Shown here: piece after piece, positions 41,349 to 53,215 of the stretch
Position numbering within the stretch: the stretch's first letter is position 1
Layout: each line of letters begins with the position of its first letter
Source of the DNA: Dama dama
Taxonomy: Eukaryota > Chordata > Mammalia > Artiodactyla > Cervidae
Length of the DNA stretch: 64,000 nucleotides
Direction of reading: 5' to 3'
Assembly (NCBI RefSeq): GCF_033118175.1
Contig: NC_083703.1
Coordinates: 82,551,001-82,615,000 of the forward strand
Program-made: the position numbers and the translations under genes
The notes under the pieces: generated by a model
What the model was told of the DNA's origin: nothing
The model's input: the letters and a program-made list of their open reading frames with translations, nothing else
The model's database searches: none

Positions 41349-41562
41349 GAGCTTCCCATGTGGCTCAGGGGTAAAGAAGCTGCCTGCCAATGCAAGAGAC
41401 AGAGGAGACATGGATTCCATTCCTGGGTCGGGAAGATGCCCTGGAGAAGGAAATGGCAACCCATTCCAGAATTCTTGCCTGGAGAATCCCATGGACGGAG
41501 GAGCCTGGTGGGGTATAGTCCATGGGGTCACACAGTCAGATACCACTGAGCAGGCGCAAGTA
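41349..41562 (+). mobile_element. Bov-tA SINE
   Basis: Head 'gagcttcccatgtggctcag', body 'aattcttgcctggagaatcc', 'tagtccatggggtcacacag'. It carries a small insertion near 41395-41410. Confidence 0.9.
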
Positions 41563-41574
41563 CAGGTTGGCATT

Positions 41575-41990
41575 AATAATAACAGACGAGTTGCCAGAGG
41601 TCGGATTCTACACTAAGTGGGAAATATTTCATTTAATTCTTAAGCCAATCCATTACAGATGAGGAAACATAGGATTATAGAGATTAAATACATGATTTAT
41701 TCCCAAGATAAGTGGGAGGGTTTCTAGGCAGGAGGAGGCATTTCATGAAGTAACACAGATGAGACCCCGCTCTCTGATACTAGTAACTGCAACGCTGCCC
41801 TTCAGACACACTTCTGTATGTCGATAAGTGCTGTAGACACACAAGTTAGTGGAATTCACGCCATACATGGAGCTTTCTGGATACTGAAGATTCAGAGTGA
41901 AAAGACAAATGAGATTCCATCCCCAAAGGAACTTACATTCTAGAAACCGTCAATAAGAAAGCAAATAAATGAACAAGATAGTTACAGTTA
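41575..41990 (+). mobile_element. MIR relic (41600-41720) and another old repeat (41850-41990)
   Basis: MIR-like: 'ccattacagatgaggaaaca', 'ggattatagagattaaatac'. The second piece reads 'gattccatccccaaaggaac' and 'ttacattctagaaaccgtc', which resembles the relics at 120-345 and 25475-25580. Confidence 0.5.
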
Positions 41991-43482
41991 ATGATGGGTC
42001 CGTGGAGGAAATTAGAAGAATATGGTAGAGAAAGGCTCTGGGGAAAGTGACCGTTTGCATAGTCTCAGGGAGGAAAAGGCCTCATTGAGGAGATGAGATT
42101 CGAGAAGGAGGAGAAGGAGCTTGACATGCGACAATCTGGGGACAGAAGCGGACGAGCAGCAGAAGGAACGAGTGGACACCAGAGGAGGCAAGGACGCCAG
42201 GACGTCTGAGAAAAGGCCAAAAGGCCAGATAAGGTCAAAGTGCTGGTCAGGAACCAGAGCTCAGAGCCGCCAGGGCGGACTGTGCCCTATGACAGGGGCA
42301 GGGAGAAACAGACCCTGGGATGGAGCTTTGCTTGCAGGACGCCCCCGAGGGCAACACCTGTAGGAGATGTGTAGGAGGCGCCCCTAAGCCCCGGGAGAAG
42401 CTGAGCTGCAGGGTGGCTGCAGCAAAGGCCCAGACAACACAGGTGCTGCACCGACCCGACTCCCCAGCAGAGGTGGGGACCTTCGGTCACCATGTTCCGG
42501 GTAAATCTGAGGTTCTTGCTTCATAGAGAAAGAATCTGGAGATGGAGTGATAGATAAGAAGTGTACTGACATAGAGAGAAACACTCCACAGACACAGAGT
42601 GGACCATCTCAGAATGCAAGACAACGAGCTTAGAAATAAGGCCTGGTTAGTTTTTACAGGTTGGGTAATTTCATAGGTTAATGAGATGAGGGGAAGGATC
42701 ATTCCAATTGTTCGGGGTAAGGGCCACATGGGCCCTTCCAGGAACTGGGCGACCACCCACTTCTTGGCCTTTCATGGTTAGCCTCAAAACTGTCAGGGCC
42801 CTGGCAGGTGGGTACGTCATCGAACTTGCTGATGTATTACAGTGGCCGTATAATGAGGCTGAAGGTCTATTGGAAGTCGAATCTTCTGTCATCTTGGACC
42901 CAGTAGGTTCTAACCAGCTTTACCATGTCCTATAGCTGTGCCATTCTTTGAAAGGTTGTGCCCTGCCCCCTTCCCCCCTGTTCGAAATGAAGCCAGACCT
43001 TAAGCCGACCCTCCCTCCTTCATTGACCAGCTAGCCCAAGAAAGAGGAGGATCACGAATGAGTCCAGAGTGATGCTCTTCACCTGAAGGCAATTTCCAGA
43101 TAAGAGCTCACCGAGAGCCGGAAGCCATCCGCTCCCAGCCCCTGGGGACGTGGGCGTCTTAGTCCTGGAAAAGCGAGCTGAGTGACCCAACAGCATCCAG
43201 GGCGATGACCACACCGTCCACCACGCAGACCGGGATCGCTCTGAAAGTGAAAGGGGCTCTAACTCATAATGAAGAAGGGGAAACGGGCACTTATTAAGGG
43301 TGTCCCAGGTAAACCGAGATACCATCTCGGGCCAGAGTAGAGAGACTGGATCTTGTTCTAAGTGCTCTAGGAGGCAAGCTCCTCAAAATGTACATGCATA
43401 CGAGGCCTTGGAATGTGCTGAGAAGCCCCGAATCTATCCCTCCAAAGACAGAGCCACAGGTTTCTCAAGAAGGAAACAATTA
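41991..43482. other. No gene seen; possible old LTR-like repeat at 42650-42990
   Basis: 1.5 kb of moderately GC-rich DNA with short open frames on both strands and no domain. 42650-42990 ('gtaatttcataggttaatga', 'attggaagtcgaatcttctg', 'tcttggacccagtaggttct') seems familiar as an old dispersed mammalian repeat, but I cannot name it. Confidence 0.35.
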
Positions 43483-43795
43483 GGGCTTCCCTGGTGGCTC
43501 AGTGGTAAAGAATCTGCCTGTCAATGCAGGAGACAGGGGTGTGGTCCCCGGTCCAGGAAGATCCCACATGCCACGGAGCAGCTAAGCCAGTGAACCGCAA
43601 CTGTTAAGCCTGTGCTCCAGAGCGCCCAGGAGCCACAGCATCTGAAGACCACGTGTTCCAGAGCTTGGGCTCAGCACCAAGAGATGCCGCCACACCCCAC
43701 AGCTCAAGAGCAGCCCCCACTCGCTGCAACCAGAGAAAAGTCCACACTGCAACGAAGACGAGCGTAGCCAAAAATAATGAATTAATTAATTTAAT
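43483..43795 (+). mobile_element. CHR-1-type SINE with a Bov-tA-like head
   Basis: Head 'gggcttccctggtggctcag', 'gcctgtcaatgcaggagaca', then CHR body 'ggagcagctaagccagtgaa', 'ccccactcgctgcaaccaga', tail A/T-rich. Confidence 0.88.
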
Positions 43796-44263
43796 TTAAA
43801 AAGTAACCGCACACAGACTGGGTGCTGTTGTTTCCTTTGTTTTGGGGTTCTCCTGGGCACCGCCACCACTGTGGCCTCCAGCTGCCTCGATGCCTTTCCT
43901 GTGGAATATCAATATTGCCACGGAATTCGCAACCAGTAAGCTGTTTCAAAGACAAAGTGGGAACAGTTCAGTATCGGCTGAGACGTTAAAACGACATATT
44001 CCAAGGCTCTGTGCCATGAGGGGACGGTGCATAAAGACTCCAGACTCCCAGGAGGGGGCTGAGGGCCCAGGAGGAGGAGCCGGAGAGGCAGGGCATGTGG
44101 GTGCCTGTGCTCGGAGTCCACACTGCAGGCGGTTTACGCACAAGCCAGACGTGGTTATCAGCCTGGCTGGGAGTATGGAGAAGTCGATTCACAGATGGTC
44201 GCTAACAGTCTATGAGAACAGAGGTGCAGAACAGTGCCCCCAAAGGAGGAGGTTCTCAAAAGT
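43796..44263. other. No gene seen
   Basis: 470 bases, unassigned. The 145-codon frame at 43842-44279 shows no domain and overlaps three antisense frames, so I do not call it. Confidence 0.45.
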
Positions 44264-44690
44264 GGGTCCGTATGTGTGAGCGTTGGGCCATAAAGAAGGC
44301 TGAACACCAAAGAATTGACGCTTTGGAACTGTGGTGTTGGAGAAGACTCTTGAGAGTCCCTTGGACTGCAAGGAGATCCAACCAGTCCATCCTAAAGGAA
44401 ATCAGTCCTGAATATTCATTGGAAGGATTGACACTGAAGCTGAAGCTCCAGTACTTTGGTCACCTGATGGGAAGAGCCGACTCCTTGGGAAAGACCCTGA
44501 TGCTGGGAAAGATTGAAGGTAGGAGGAGAAGGGGATGACAGAGGATGAGATGGTTGGATGGCATCAATGACTTAAGGGACATGAGTTTGAGCAAACTCCA
44601 GGAGACAGTTAGGGACAGGGAAGCCTGGCATGCTGCAGTCCATGGGGTTGCAAAGAATTGGACATGATTTGGCGATTAAACAATAACAAG
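44264..44690 (+). mobile_element. BovB 3' end, 430 bp
   Basis: Encodes KKAEHQRIDALELWCWRRLLRVPWTARRSNQSILKEISPEYSLEG and LQYFGHLMGRADSLGKTLMLG in one 108-codon frame, then breaks. Ends 'atggggttgcaaagaattgg' without a CTGAA tail. Confidence 0.92.
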
Positions 44691-45514
44691 ACCTCAGAAG
44701 GAGTTCAAAGACAAAATCCAAGGAATCTATATACTCAGATGCAGAAGAAAACAAAAACACCTACATCTTTATTTTCATTATCACTAACTGAAGTTTATCA
44801 TCCCTGCAATTAGAAATGTGGGCAAAACACCATAGTAGAATAAAGGCACCCATGACCTACCCCCAGCAGAAGTCACTATGTGTTCACAAGTTTTTGCAGA
44901 TACCGCAACACATCTTCTCCTCTCTTCACTGTTTTTCAATTATAACAGTTATTAGACCTGCTACTAGGTCTTATTTCTTAGTGTGTTAGTAAAATAAATA
45001 CATCAGTGTATTATTATAAATGTGGCAATTTAAATATTTTTATAATTATGTTTTAATATGATTGACTTTTGTTTGTAACTCTATGGTGTGCACTTAAAAT
45101 TATTATCCCGAGAGGGCAGGCATTCTTTGATTTCCCCGGTCTACCAAAGGGCCTGTGGAACGCACATTGAAAAGGACCCAGCCCTGCATGCCTATGGCTG
45201 GGGATATGACCCCATATCTTCATTTACCATCAGACAGTTTTCACTGCACAATTTAAGTAGATGAGAATTATGACATTTCTTTGAATCAAATGTTGGGCTG
45301 GCTACACTCTAAACTTGCCCCCTTGAGATCCCCTATTATGATGGGGGGACACACAGAGAGAGGCAGCAGTTGGTGATACAGTCCTAGTCACACGAGACTC
45401 GCTTTCAACAGCCCTGGATCTCACAGTGCACCATGGCGGGCCTGGTGGTACCGACAGGAAGGCTGAAAGGTGAATAAGACAGTTTATTGGGTCTGCTATA
45501 TTATGAGGTTTAGG
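44691..45514. other. No gene seen
   Basis: 820 bases. The middle is A/T-rich (44940-45100) and no repeat is recognised. Confidence 0.45.
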
Positions 45515-45725
45515 AAAATGGGCCGACCCCTGGTTCAGATGCAAAAAATCTGCCTGGAGTGCAGGAGATCTGGGTTCCATCCCTGGGTCAGGAGGATCCC
45601 CTGGAGAAGGGAATGGCCACCCACTCCAGGATTCTTGTCTGGAAAATCCCACGGGCAGAGGAGCCTGGCGGGCTACAGTCCATGGGATAGCAAAGGGTCA
45701 AACATGACTGACTCGCTAACACACA
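45515..45725 (+). mobile_element. Bov-tA SINE, diverged head
   Basis: 'gcaggagatctgggttccat', 'gatcccctggagaagggaat', 'ggcgggctacagtccatggg', 'atgactgactcgctaacaca'. The head start is diverged. Confidence 0.88.
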
Positions 45726-46767
45726 CATTAACCAACTTAGGACAGTAATGAGAAGCGTCCCTTAAACAACAGGAAACTGTGATTTGTCCTGGAAGGAAAT
45801 GGCCACCCATTCATGTGCAGTGTTACCTCTGGGTGTTACCAAAGGCTTCTGGTCAGTAAGGCAGATGCCACCGGGGACTGCAGAGAATCCATTTCAAATG
45901 TACACTCTTCCAAGCAAGATGACTCAAATACTTCAACCACTTAAAATTCTTCACACTCACCTCCAGGAACAAAGTCTACTTCTTCTGTTACTATGACATC
46001 ATCTCTTTAAAAGAAAATCACTCTTTTAGAATCAATTTAACTCCTTGCTTTGAAGAATTCAAGGTCTGTTGCACACAACCCAAACACCTCTTGGAAGCAA
46101 TTTTATTTATGACCGTTGAGCATGCTCATGACCTTCTGAAACCAGCGCCTGAGGGGAGTTACCATGAAATTCCCTTTCAGGGCTTGAAGGTTGTCTGGTA
46201 TTGTCAACTCAGATATGATCTTCTGGTTTCAGGGACACATAGAATGCGGCTGAAGTATCGTGAGGGTTTATCCTGGTGCACTGGCACCCCTTTCATCCTC
46301 AGTCATGTGCTGGTTTGGGTGATGAATTTCATGGCCATCCCGTTCATTAGTTGATAGTTATGGCTCCATGCCCCACCCTGTCTCCTGGGCCCCCAGGTAT
46401 CAGGGCTCCAGTTACCCAGTTTCCCACCCCCACCCCATCCCACACAGGATCCACCTCCGAGTTCTGAAGAGCCCTGCCTTCCTGGCAGCATTGCAGAATT
46501 CCTGCTCACTCTTCTCCACTCTTCCCAGCCTCCAAGTAGAGCCTCTTCCAAGAGTTAATGTTTTACTCCATGGAAGAAAGGAAGATGGCAATATTCTTGG
46601 TTCTGATCCTCCGAAATATAAGCTTCCACTGAGGCAAAGGGGCACAAAAAGCCCTCTGCATGGAAAAAATAAAGACGTCAGAATGTGTAAAAGAGATGAC
46701 TCGATGTCGTTTCAGTGAAACACTGGAGCCTCTCCAGGGATTGTTTTATTCGATGGGAGTGTGTCCT
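45726..46767. other. No gene seen
   Basis: 1 kb unassigned. The frame 46091-46354 (87 codons) looks globular but has no family I recognise and no supporting signals. Confidence 0.45.
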
Positions 46768-46958
46768 TTTTAAAATACTTATTTTTATTCATTTTATTTA
46801 TCTGGCTGTGACTGGTCTTAGCTGCGGCACCCAGGACCTTTAGTTGCTGCATATAACTCTTAGTTGGGCACGTGGAAGCTATTTCCCTGACCAGGGATAG
46901 AATCTGGGCCCCTTGCCTTGGGAGCATGGAGTCTAGCCACTTGACCACCAGTGAAGAT
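46768..46958 (-). mobile_element. CHR-type SINE
   Basis: 'ttttattcattttatttatc', 'ggctgtgactggtcttagct', 'ctgaccagggatagaatctg', 'gccacttgaccaccagtgaa'. Confidence 0.85.
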
Positions 46959-46990
46959 GAGACTTTTTTTTTTTTCAATTAGGTTGTTTT

Positions 46991-47148
46991 CTGTGACTTC
47001 CCTGGTAGCTCAAACTGTAAAGCATCTGCCTGCAATGAGGGAGAACTGGGTTCAGCCCCTGAGTTGGGAAGACCCCCTGGAGAAGGGCGTGGGACACACT
47101 TCAGTATTCTTGCCTGGAGGATCCCATGGGCAGAGGAGCCTGGAGGTT
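46991..47148 (+). mobile_element. Bov-tA SINE, 3'-truncated
   Basis: Head 'gtgacttccctggtagctca', 'ggttcagcccctgagttggg', body to 'gggcagaggagcctgg', where it stops. Confidence 0.87.
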
Positions 47149-48284
47149 ATTCTATAACTCTGCAGAAATAGAAGCTAACATAATGCTAACATTGCTTGTC
47201 CACACATGCAAACACATAACAGAGGACAGTCCCTCTCCCCACTGTAGAAAAATCCAGTTTTCACCTGTTTGAAATTTATTTCAGCATTCCTAATCTATAA
47301 AAGTATTGTACCTTGAATTCTCCTTTGAAGCAGTTGTAAAACCTTACTGGTTCTCTTGTTAATGAGTTAAGTAAAATCTTTGGCAGGTGTTCATTTTATA
47401 TCTGTATGGAAGTCATGATTTTACCGTTTTGGGAAAATTATCCTTTAACACCTGGTTGCCGCTGGAAACAAATCAGCAGAAAGAGGAAAATCAGGGAGGG
47501 GAGACCAAGCTAACAGCTCAATGCAATGCCTGTCACACCTGCTTCTTTCCCCTTCCAGTCCCAGGCTCAGTTTAGGGGTGACTGGGACATCTGCAGGACG
47601 GCCGGCACTTCTTGGTTTTCCCCTCTGGTTCTTGAGGCGAATTCTTATACTTTAAACTCTGAACACAGCTCTCAGAAAATCTACTGCTTCCTCCCTCGAG
47701 GGGGTCTACATTAGCACTGTCTCCAGAGAGTAATTGTGAAAACCATTTGTGTTCTTTTTGCATAAAAATGACAGAATTGAATAGAATTTGCATGTACATT
47801 CTTCTGCCAGGCTTGAACTAAAATATTACCCTTCAAAATCCCAATTCAGCCCGTTTTTGAGTGGCTGTCCAAAATCTGCTGCTCAGCCTGTCAGTGCTCC
47901 TCTCACATGACATTCGTGTTTCCCCCACAGTGCCCAGAGAGTGGCTCCAAGCCACTTATTTTCAAGTGTTTAAAGTCCTTTGGCATCTGGCTCACTCCAT
48001 CCTATGACCCAGCCCTGCCCTTGGTACACAGAACGTAGACAAAGGACGTGCCATTTCTAAGCTTAACGCGTGGCTTTTGGGTCCCCTCCACCATCACGTG
48101 CCCTCAACCAAGCATTCTCTGCCGAATGGACTTCTATTCACTCTGCAGACTAAGCTCTGATTCACCTGATTGACTATCTCTATCACACTTTCCCTCCCAG
48201 AAAAATTTAATGAACCCTTCATGTGTAACCTTATAACATTTTGCCATATCAGGAACACGGCACACAGTCATAGGGCTGGCTACC
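47149..48284. other. No gene seen; probable L2 relic at 47950-48015
   Basis: 'tttaaagtcctttggcatct', 'ggctcactccatcctatgac' resembles L2 3' sequence. The remainder is unassigned. Confidence 0.45.
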
Positions 48285-48385
48285 GCATTTGCAGGACTCA
48301 GAGCAACACACAAAACATGGGGCCCTTTCCTCAAAATCATGAAGACACTCAAGATGGCAAGAGCAGGGCGTTAAGGAATTCACTC
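48285..48385 (+). repeat. Unnamed ancient dispersed repeat, copy 2
   Basis: 'gcatttgcaggactcagagc', 'caaaacatggggccctttcc', 'actcaagatggcaagagcag'. It aligns with 27225-27380. The family name is unknown to me. Confidence 0.45.
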
Positions 48386-49189
48386 CGACCTTTACTTCCC
48401 CTCTCTGGGACTTTGCCAAAGTTTGGGAGAGGGCGTTCTTTCTTACCAGCTTGTTTCATCAACAGGTTGCCCTGGCGATATCTGGGGGGCCAGCCATCGA
48501 CAAGCTGCCACCTCCTCTGGGGATCCCTCCGGGTTAATCCCAAGGCTAAGAAATCACTTTAAGAAGAACCCAGAGCTTTTCATGAGGTCGCACCTGTTGT
48601 GTCAGACAGCAGTCTTCCTCAAAACTGAGTTACTCCTGAGCACATCCAAACCTGGCTGAGCACCAGGAGGGCAGCAGACCTCTGTCGTGGGCCTGCCCCC
48701 TTCTCAGTACGCCTGACCCACAGTTCGTGCTCAGCACATGAGTGTGAAAAGGTGCTTAAGAAGAATGAAGAGAAGAAAATGTCATGATAGTGAAGACCTA
48801 CAGGAAAATCATTGTGCTTCAGTGGAAAGCAGTGTAATGTCTTGAGCAAACACATATGGGTTACCTAACACTATGAGAATTATTTACAACTGTGGAAATT
48901 GGAGAGATTGCTAGCAGTATTATAAAATAATTACTAAGTAGAGAAATGCAAATCCTGTCCAATAAAGGTCCAGTTGGCCTTCTACCCCCTGCAGAAAAGC
49001 TAATGGCACCTCCATCTGCACCCCTTTTAGGACCTGTAAATGTCTGGCATTTCTAGTGTCCTCTGAATAAGTTTTACCATCTACCTGGCTCCCTCATTTA
49101 ATTGCTGAGCTCAATAAAAATTTTAACACACATACCTTTTTATGTCTGTATGAAAATCATGATTTTACCTTTTAAAAACTACCCTTTAA
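48386..49189. other. No gene seen
   Basis: 800 bases of unassigned DNA. Confidence 0.45.
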
Positions 49190-49582
49190 GATGAGACCTT
49201 CAAGAAATGAACCCATAGAAACAGAACAGATTGGAGGTTGCCAGGGGTAGGGGTTGAGGGGTGAGAGAAATGGATGAAGGTGGTCAAAAGGCACATGCGT
49301 CTAGTTACAAAATGAATAAGTTCTGGGGATGTAATATGCAACACGGTGTTATAGTTCACAATACTGTATTGGATATTTAAAAGTTGCTAAGAGAGTAGAT
49401 CTTTAAAGTTCTCATCACAAGAAAAAAATTATAAGCATGTAAGGTGATGGATATTCACTAAACTTATTGCAGTGATCTTTTCCCAGTATATACATTTATC
49501 AAATCATTGCATTGTGTACCTTAAACTTACACAGTGTTACATGTTAACTATATCACAATAAAAATAGGAAAAAATAAATAAG
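49190..49582 (+). mobile_element. Ancient L1M 3' end
   Basis: Matches the old mammalian L1MA-type 3' UTR in order: 'agaacagattggaggttgcc', 'aatgaataagttctggggat', 'ttgctaagagagtagatctt', 'gtgatggatattcactaaac', 'tgttaactatatcacaataa'. Confidence 0.8.
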
Positions 49583-49591
49583 ATAAAATTC

Positions 49592-49850
49592 TCTGGGATT
49601 CCAATGGTGGTATAGTGAATAGGAATCCACCTGCCAAAGCAGCGGACAGGGGTCCATCCTTGGTCTGGGAAGATCCTACCCGCCTCAGAGCAACCAAGCC
49701 CCGAGCCACAGCTCCTGAGCCCCGGGCCTGGCGGGCCTGTGGTCCATGCAGAGACGCGCCCGCAGTGAGCAGCCCGCCGGGACCAGCAAGAGGAGCCTCG
49801 CTCCTCTCGCCACAGTGAAGACCCAGGGCCACCAAAGATAAAAATCAATT
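49592..49850 (+). mobile_element. CHR-1-type SINE, GC-rich copy
   Basis: 'tgggattccaatggtggtat', 'gtccatccttggtctgggaa', 'cagagcaaccaagccccgag', 'cacagtgaagacccagggcc'. Inserted at the end of the L1M. Confidence 0.85.
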
Positions 49851-49983
49851 TCATAGAATTGTCCTTTGACAGGGTCTAATTCTGTTACAGCAAATGCTGT
49901 TGGGATTCAAAATGGACAGAAAGAAAGGAGGGAGACAGAGGAGGGAGGTTGACATGGCCTCTCTCTCTTTCTTCTGTGTTAGA

Positions 49984-50245
49984 TTTTTTAATTGGAATAT
50001 CACTGCTGCACGCAGTCGTGCTCATCCCCGCTGTGCAGTGAAGTGAACCAGCTGTGTGTGCACACACGCCCCTCCCTCCGGAGCCCCACTCCTGCCCTCC
50101 CCACCCACCCCCTGGGTCATCACGGAGCACCGCTGAGTTCCCTCTGGTGTGCAGTTGCCGCCCAGCAGCTAGCTGTTTTACACATGGGAGTATGTTTCAA
50201 TGCTACTCTCTGAATTCATCCCACCCTCTCCTTCCAACACGGCCG
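49984..50245 (-). mobile_element. L1 3' UTR fragment
   Basis: The plus strand reads the inverted L1 3' UTR: 'ctgggtcatcacggagcacc', 'gctgttttacacatgggagt', 'tgctactctctgaattcatc', 'ccaccctctccttcc'. Confidence 0.75.
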
Positions 50246-50540
50246 GTTAGTGTTCCCCTCGGGTTGACTATCTTTTCGACAGGTTTCTTTGTGATCACAG
50301 TGCCCCTTTGACCCCCCAAACCTCCCTTCTCTTGGAGCATTTGCTTGAGAAAGCTCGCAGTTGTAAATCTTTCTCTGCCTCTTTGAGACGTCCACCTTCC
50401 CCCATCCTCTTGTGGGTTTACAGCCTAGGGAGGACTTTCTCAAAGCCCTGGGCACCATCCCTTTGAAGTGCAGTTGTGAAGACAGAGGCTGAGTCTCACC
50501 GGAGACCCGATACTGCCTACTCCCTCTCACAGGCATCCTA
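50246..50540. other. No gene seen
   Basis: 295 bases of unassigned DNA between the L1 fragment and the next SINE. Confidence 0.4.
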
Positions 50541-50756
50541 GGTCTTCCTGGAGGTCAGTGGGAAAGAGACTGCCTGTCAACACAGAGGACTCAGGTTTGA
50601 TCCTTGGGTTGGGAAGATCTCCTATAGAAGGAAATGGCAACCCACCCCAGAATTCTTGCCTAGGAAATCCTGTGGACAGGGGAGACTTGCGGGCTATACT
50701 CCACAGGGTCACAGAAGAGTCAGACACAACTTTGCAACTAAACAACAGCAACAAAG
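50541..50756 (+). mobile_element. Bov-tA SINE
   Basis: 'aggtcttcctggaggtcagt', 'tttgatccttgggttgggaa', 'aattcttgcctaggaaatcc', 'aactttgcaactaaacaaca'. Confidence 0.9.
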
Positions 50757-50821
50757 GACGGTGAATTCGTGGAAAGGGACAGAAGGGTGTCAGGGCCTGC
50801 GGAGGCTTAGCCCTTCGATAG

Positions 50822-51012
50822 AGTAAAAGTCACTCAACCATGTCTGACTCTTTGCGACCCCATGGACTATACAGTCCATGGAATTCTCCAGGCCAGAATA
50901 CTGGAGTGGGTAGCCTTTCCCTTCTCCAGGGGATCTTCCCAACCCAGGGATCAAACCCAGGTCTCCTGCATTGCAGGCGGATTCTTTACCAGCTGAGCCA
51001 CCAGGGCAGCCC
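50822..51012 (-). mobile_element. Bov-tA SINE
   Basis: Well preserved: 'aagtcactcaaccatgtctg', 'ctatacagtccatggaattc', 'cccagggatcaaacccaggt', 'accagctgagccaccagggc'. Confidence 0.92.
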
Positions 51013-51369
51013 AAGTAATTTCTAGAGATCTGCTTTACAATGCTGTGTCTAGGGTTTAAATACTGTACTGTGCACTTAAAGTCTGTCAAGAAATCTCAAC
51101 TTAACTGTTCCTACCAGAATTTTTTTAAGAGAGAGAAAGAAAGAAAGAAAAGAAAAAAAGATATGGCCCCTATCTGCCAGTATCTGTAGGGGATTAGGAG
51201 CCCAATTTAGATAAGGACCCATAACAGATGGCTTCATCCTATCACCAACATTAGTCTAGCACTTAAAAACTCTCCACTTTTTGTTTCAGTGGAATTGAGT
51301 TAATCTCTCTCCCTTAGCAGGACAGTCTTTCTTTTTTTATGTAATTGGAGTATAGTATAGTATAGTTTC
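51013..51369. other. No gene; GA-rich microsatellite at 51129-51161
   Basis: A short (GAAA)n/(GA)n run. 51335-51369 ('gtaattggagtatagtatag') may be an inverted L1 3' UTR end with a tandem 'tatag'. Confidence 0.55.
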
Positions 51370-52440
51370 AAGTGACTAGATCTGGTAGACAGAGTGCCTG
51401 AAGAACTATGGATGGAGGTTCATGACATTGTACAGAGGGTGGGGATCAAAACCATCCCCAAGAAAAAGAAATGCAAGAAGGCAAAGTGGTTGTCTGAGGA
51501 GGTCTTACAAATAGCTGAGAAAAGAAGAGAAGTGAAAAGCAGAGGAGAAAGGGAAAGATATAGCCAACTGAATGCAGAGCTCCAGAGATATTCATATTCA
51601 GAGATATGAATGTAAGGAGAGATAAGCAAGTCTTCTTAACCGACCAATGCAAAGAAATAGAGGAAAGCAATAGAATGGGAAAGACTTGAGATCTCTTTAA
51701 GAAAATTGGAGATCCCCAAGGGAATATTTCATGCAAATATAGGCACAATAAAGGGCAAAAACAGCAAGGACCTAATAGAACCAGAAGAGTTTAAGAAGAG
51801 GTGGCATGAATACACAGAACTGTACGAAAAAGCTCTTAATGACCCAGATAACCATGATGGTGTGGTAACTCACCTAAAGGCAGACATCCTGGAGTATGAA
51901 GTCAAGTGGGCCTTAGGAAGCATTAGTACCAACAAAGCTAGTGGAGGTGATGGAATTCCAGCTGAGCTATTTCAAATCCTAAAAGATGATGCTGTTAAAG
52001 TGCCGCACTCAATATGCCAGCAAAAATGCCAGTGGCCACAGGACTGGAAAAGGTCAATTTTCATTCCAATCCCAAAGAAAGGCAATGCCAAAGAATGTTC
52101 ACATTACCATACAATTGCACTCATCTCACAAGCTAGCAAGATTATGCTCAAAATTCTCCAAGCTATGCTTAATAGTACATGAACTTAGAACTTTCAGATG
52201 TTCAAGCTGAATTTAGAAAAGGCAGAGAAACCAGAGATCAAATTGCCAACATCTGTTGGATCATAGAAAAAGCAAGGGAATTTAAAAAAAAAAATCTATT
52301 TCTGTTTTGGTGACTATGCTAAAGCCTTTGACTATGTGGATCACAACAAACTGTGGAAAATTCTTTAAGAGATGGGAATACCAGACCACCTTACTTGCCT
52401 CCTGAGAAACGTGTATGCATGACAGGAAGCAACACGGAAC
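51370..52440 (+). mobile_element. BovB middle part (linker and N-terminal RT)
   Basis: Encodes in broken frames the endonuclease-RT linker (RVPEELWMEVHDIVQRV..., TIPKKKKCKKAKWLSEEVLQIAEKRREV) and early RT: EVKWALGSISTNKASGGDGIPAELFQILKDDAVK and WKRSIFIPIPKKGNAKECSHYHTIALISQASKIMLKILQ in a 158-codon frame (51706-52182). Then, after stops, EFRKGRETRDQIANICWIIEKA and the motif A region (AKAFDYVDHNKLW, near 52320-52352). The catalytic YADD box is not reached. Confidence 0.93.
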
Positions 52441-52455
52441 TGTATAGCACAGGGT

Positions 52456-52535
52456 CCTTTCAATGAATTGGCTCTTTGCATCAGGTGGCCAAAGTATTGG
52501 AACTTCAGCTTCAGCATCAGTACTTCCAATGAATA
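52456..52535 (-). mobile_element. Inverted BovB 3' piece
   Basis: 'ttggctctttgcatcaggtg', 'gccaaagtattggaacttca', 'cagtacttccaatgaat' read the BovB 3' region on the minus strand, head to head with the plus-strand RT part before it. Confidence 0.8.
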
Positions 52536-52879
52536 AAAAACAGTATAGATGAATTTATCTGCAAAGCAGAAATAGGACAGTCTTGAATAACGTCTTCGTT
52601 GCCTGTTTAACTCAGTCCAGTATAATCTCTTTCTGACACAGGAGGGAAGGAGGAAATTGAAAAAAATAGAAATCCTCAACAACAAAATCCCAATTCCCAA
52701 GTTTCAGGTGACATCAGTGCATGGCAGTGCAGTAATCAGTTTGCAAACTAGGGCCCAGGTCTTCAGGCCTGCGTGGACTGTGCTGCGGGCAGTCTCTCCC
52801 ACACTTGAGTCTGGGCTCCAAGGAACAGACTGGGCAGAAAATCAACATGTAAGAGCTATTCTCAGTTTGTGAGAGTATT
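52536..52879. other. No gene seen
   Basis: 345 bases of unassigned DNA between the BovB and the CpG-rich stretch. Confidence 0.45.
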
Positions 52880-53215
52880 TTATTCCAAAAGCATCCCCCA
52901 GGCCAGGATGTCTGTGCCCTTCACTGGCAGCCGTGCCAAGGGCCACACAGCGGCTCTTCTCCGCCTCCATGCGCCTTGTGTCCCGGGGCGGGCAGAGGAT
53001 GAGGCCCCTGGGTCGTCTCCGAGGGTCACAGACCTGCGGTGCGGGGGAGTCCAGGATTGGCAATCCGGCCGCGTGGGACCCAAGCGCACAGCAGAGGCGT
53101 GCCGGCGGCTGCGAGCGCCTGGTGAAGGCTTACTCAGCACTAGCTGCGGCGAGGCCTTCGCTGAGTCAGAGAGCAGGCCGGGCTCTGCCTCCAAGAGAAA
53201 AACAAGAGTGAGCAC
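52880..53215. other. CpG-rich stretch, possible exon or CpG island
   Basis: About 24 CpG in 300 bases (52915-53200) and high G+C, in no repeat I know. It is open on both strands (118 codons plus, 111 codons minus) with no recognisable domain. On the minus strand, AATAAA (complement of 52879-52884) lies just past the GC-rich part, as in a transcript's terminal exon. This is suggestive only. Confidence 0.5.

Noticed and set aside
43842..44279. 145-codon open frame
   Set aside because: It overlaps three antisense frames, runs into a BovB fragment and shows no domain.
46091..46354. 87-codon open frame that looks globular
   Set aside because: No recognisable family, no start or splice evidence, and length within chance expectation.
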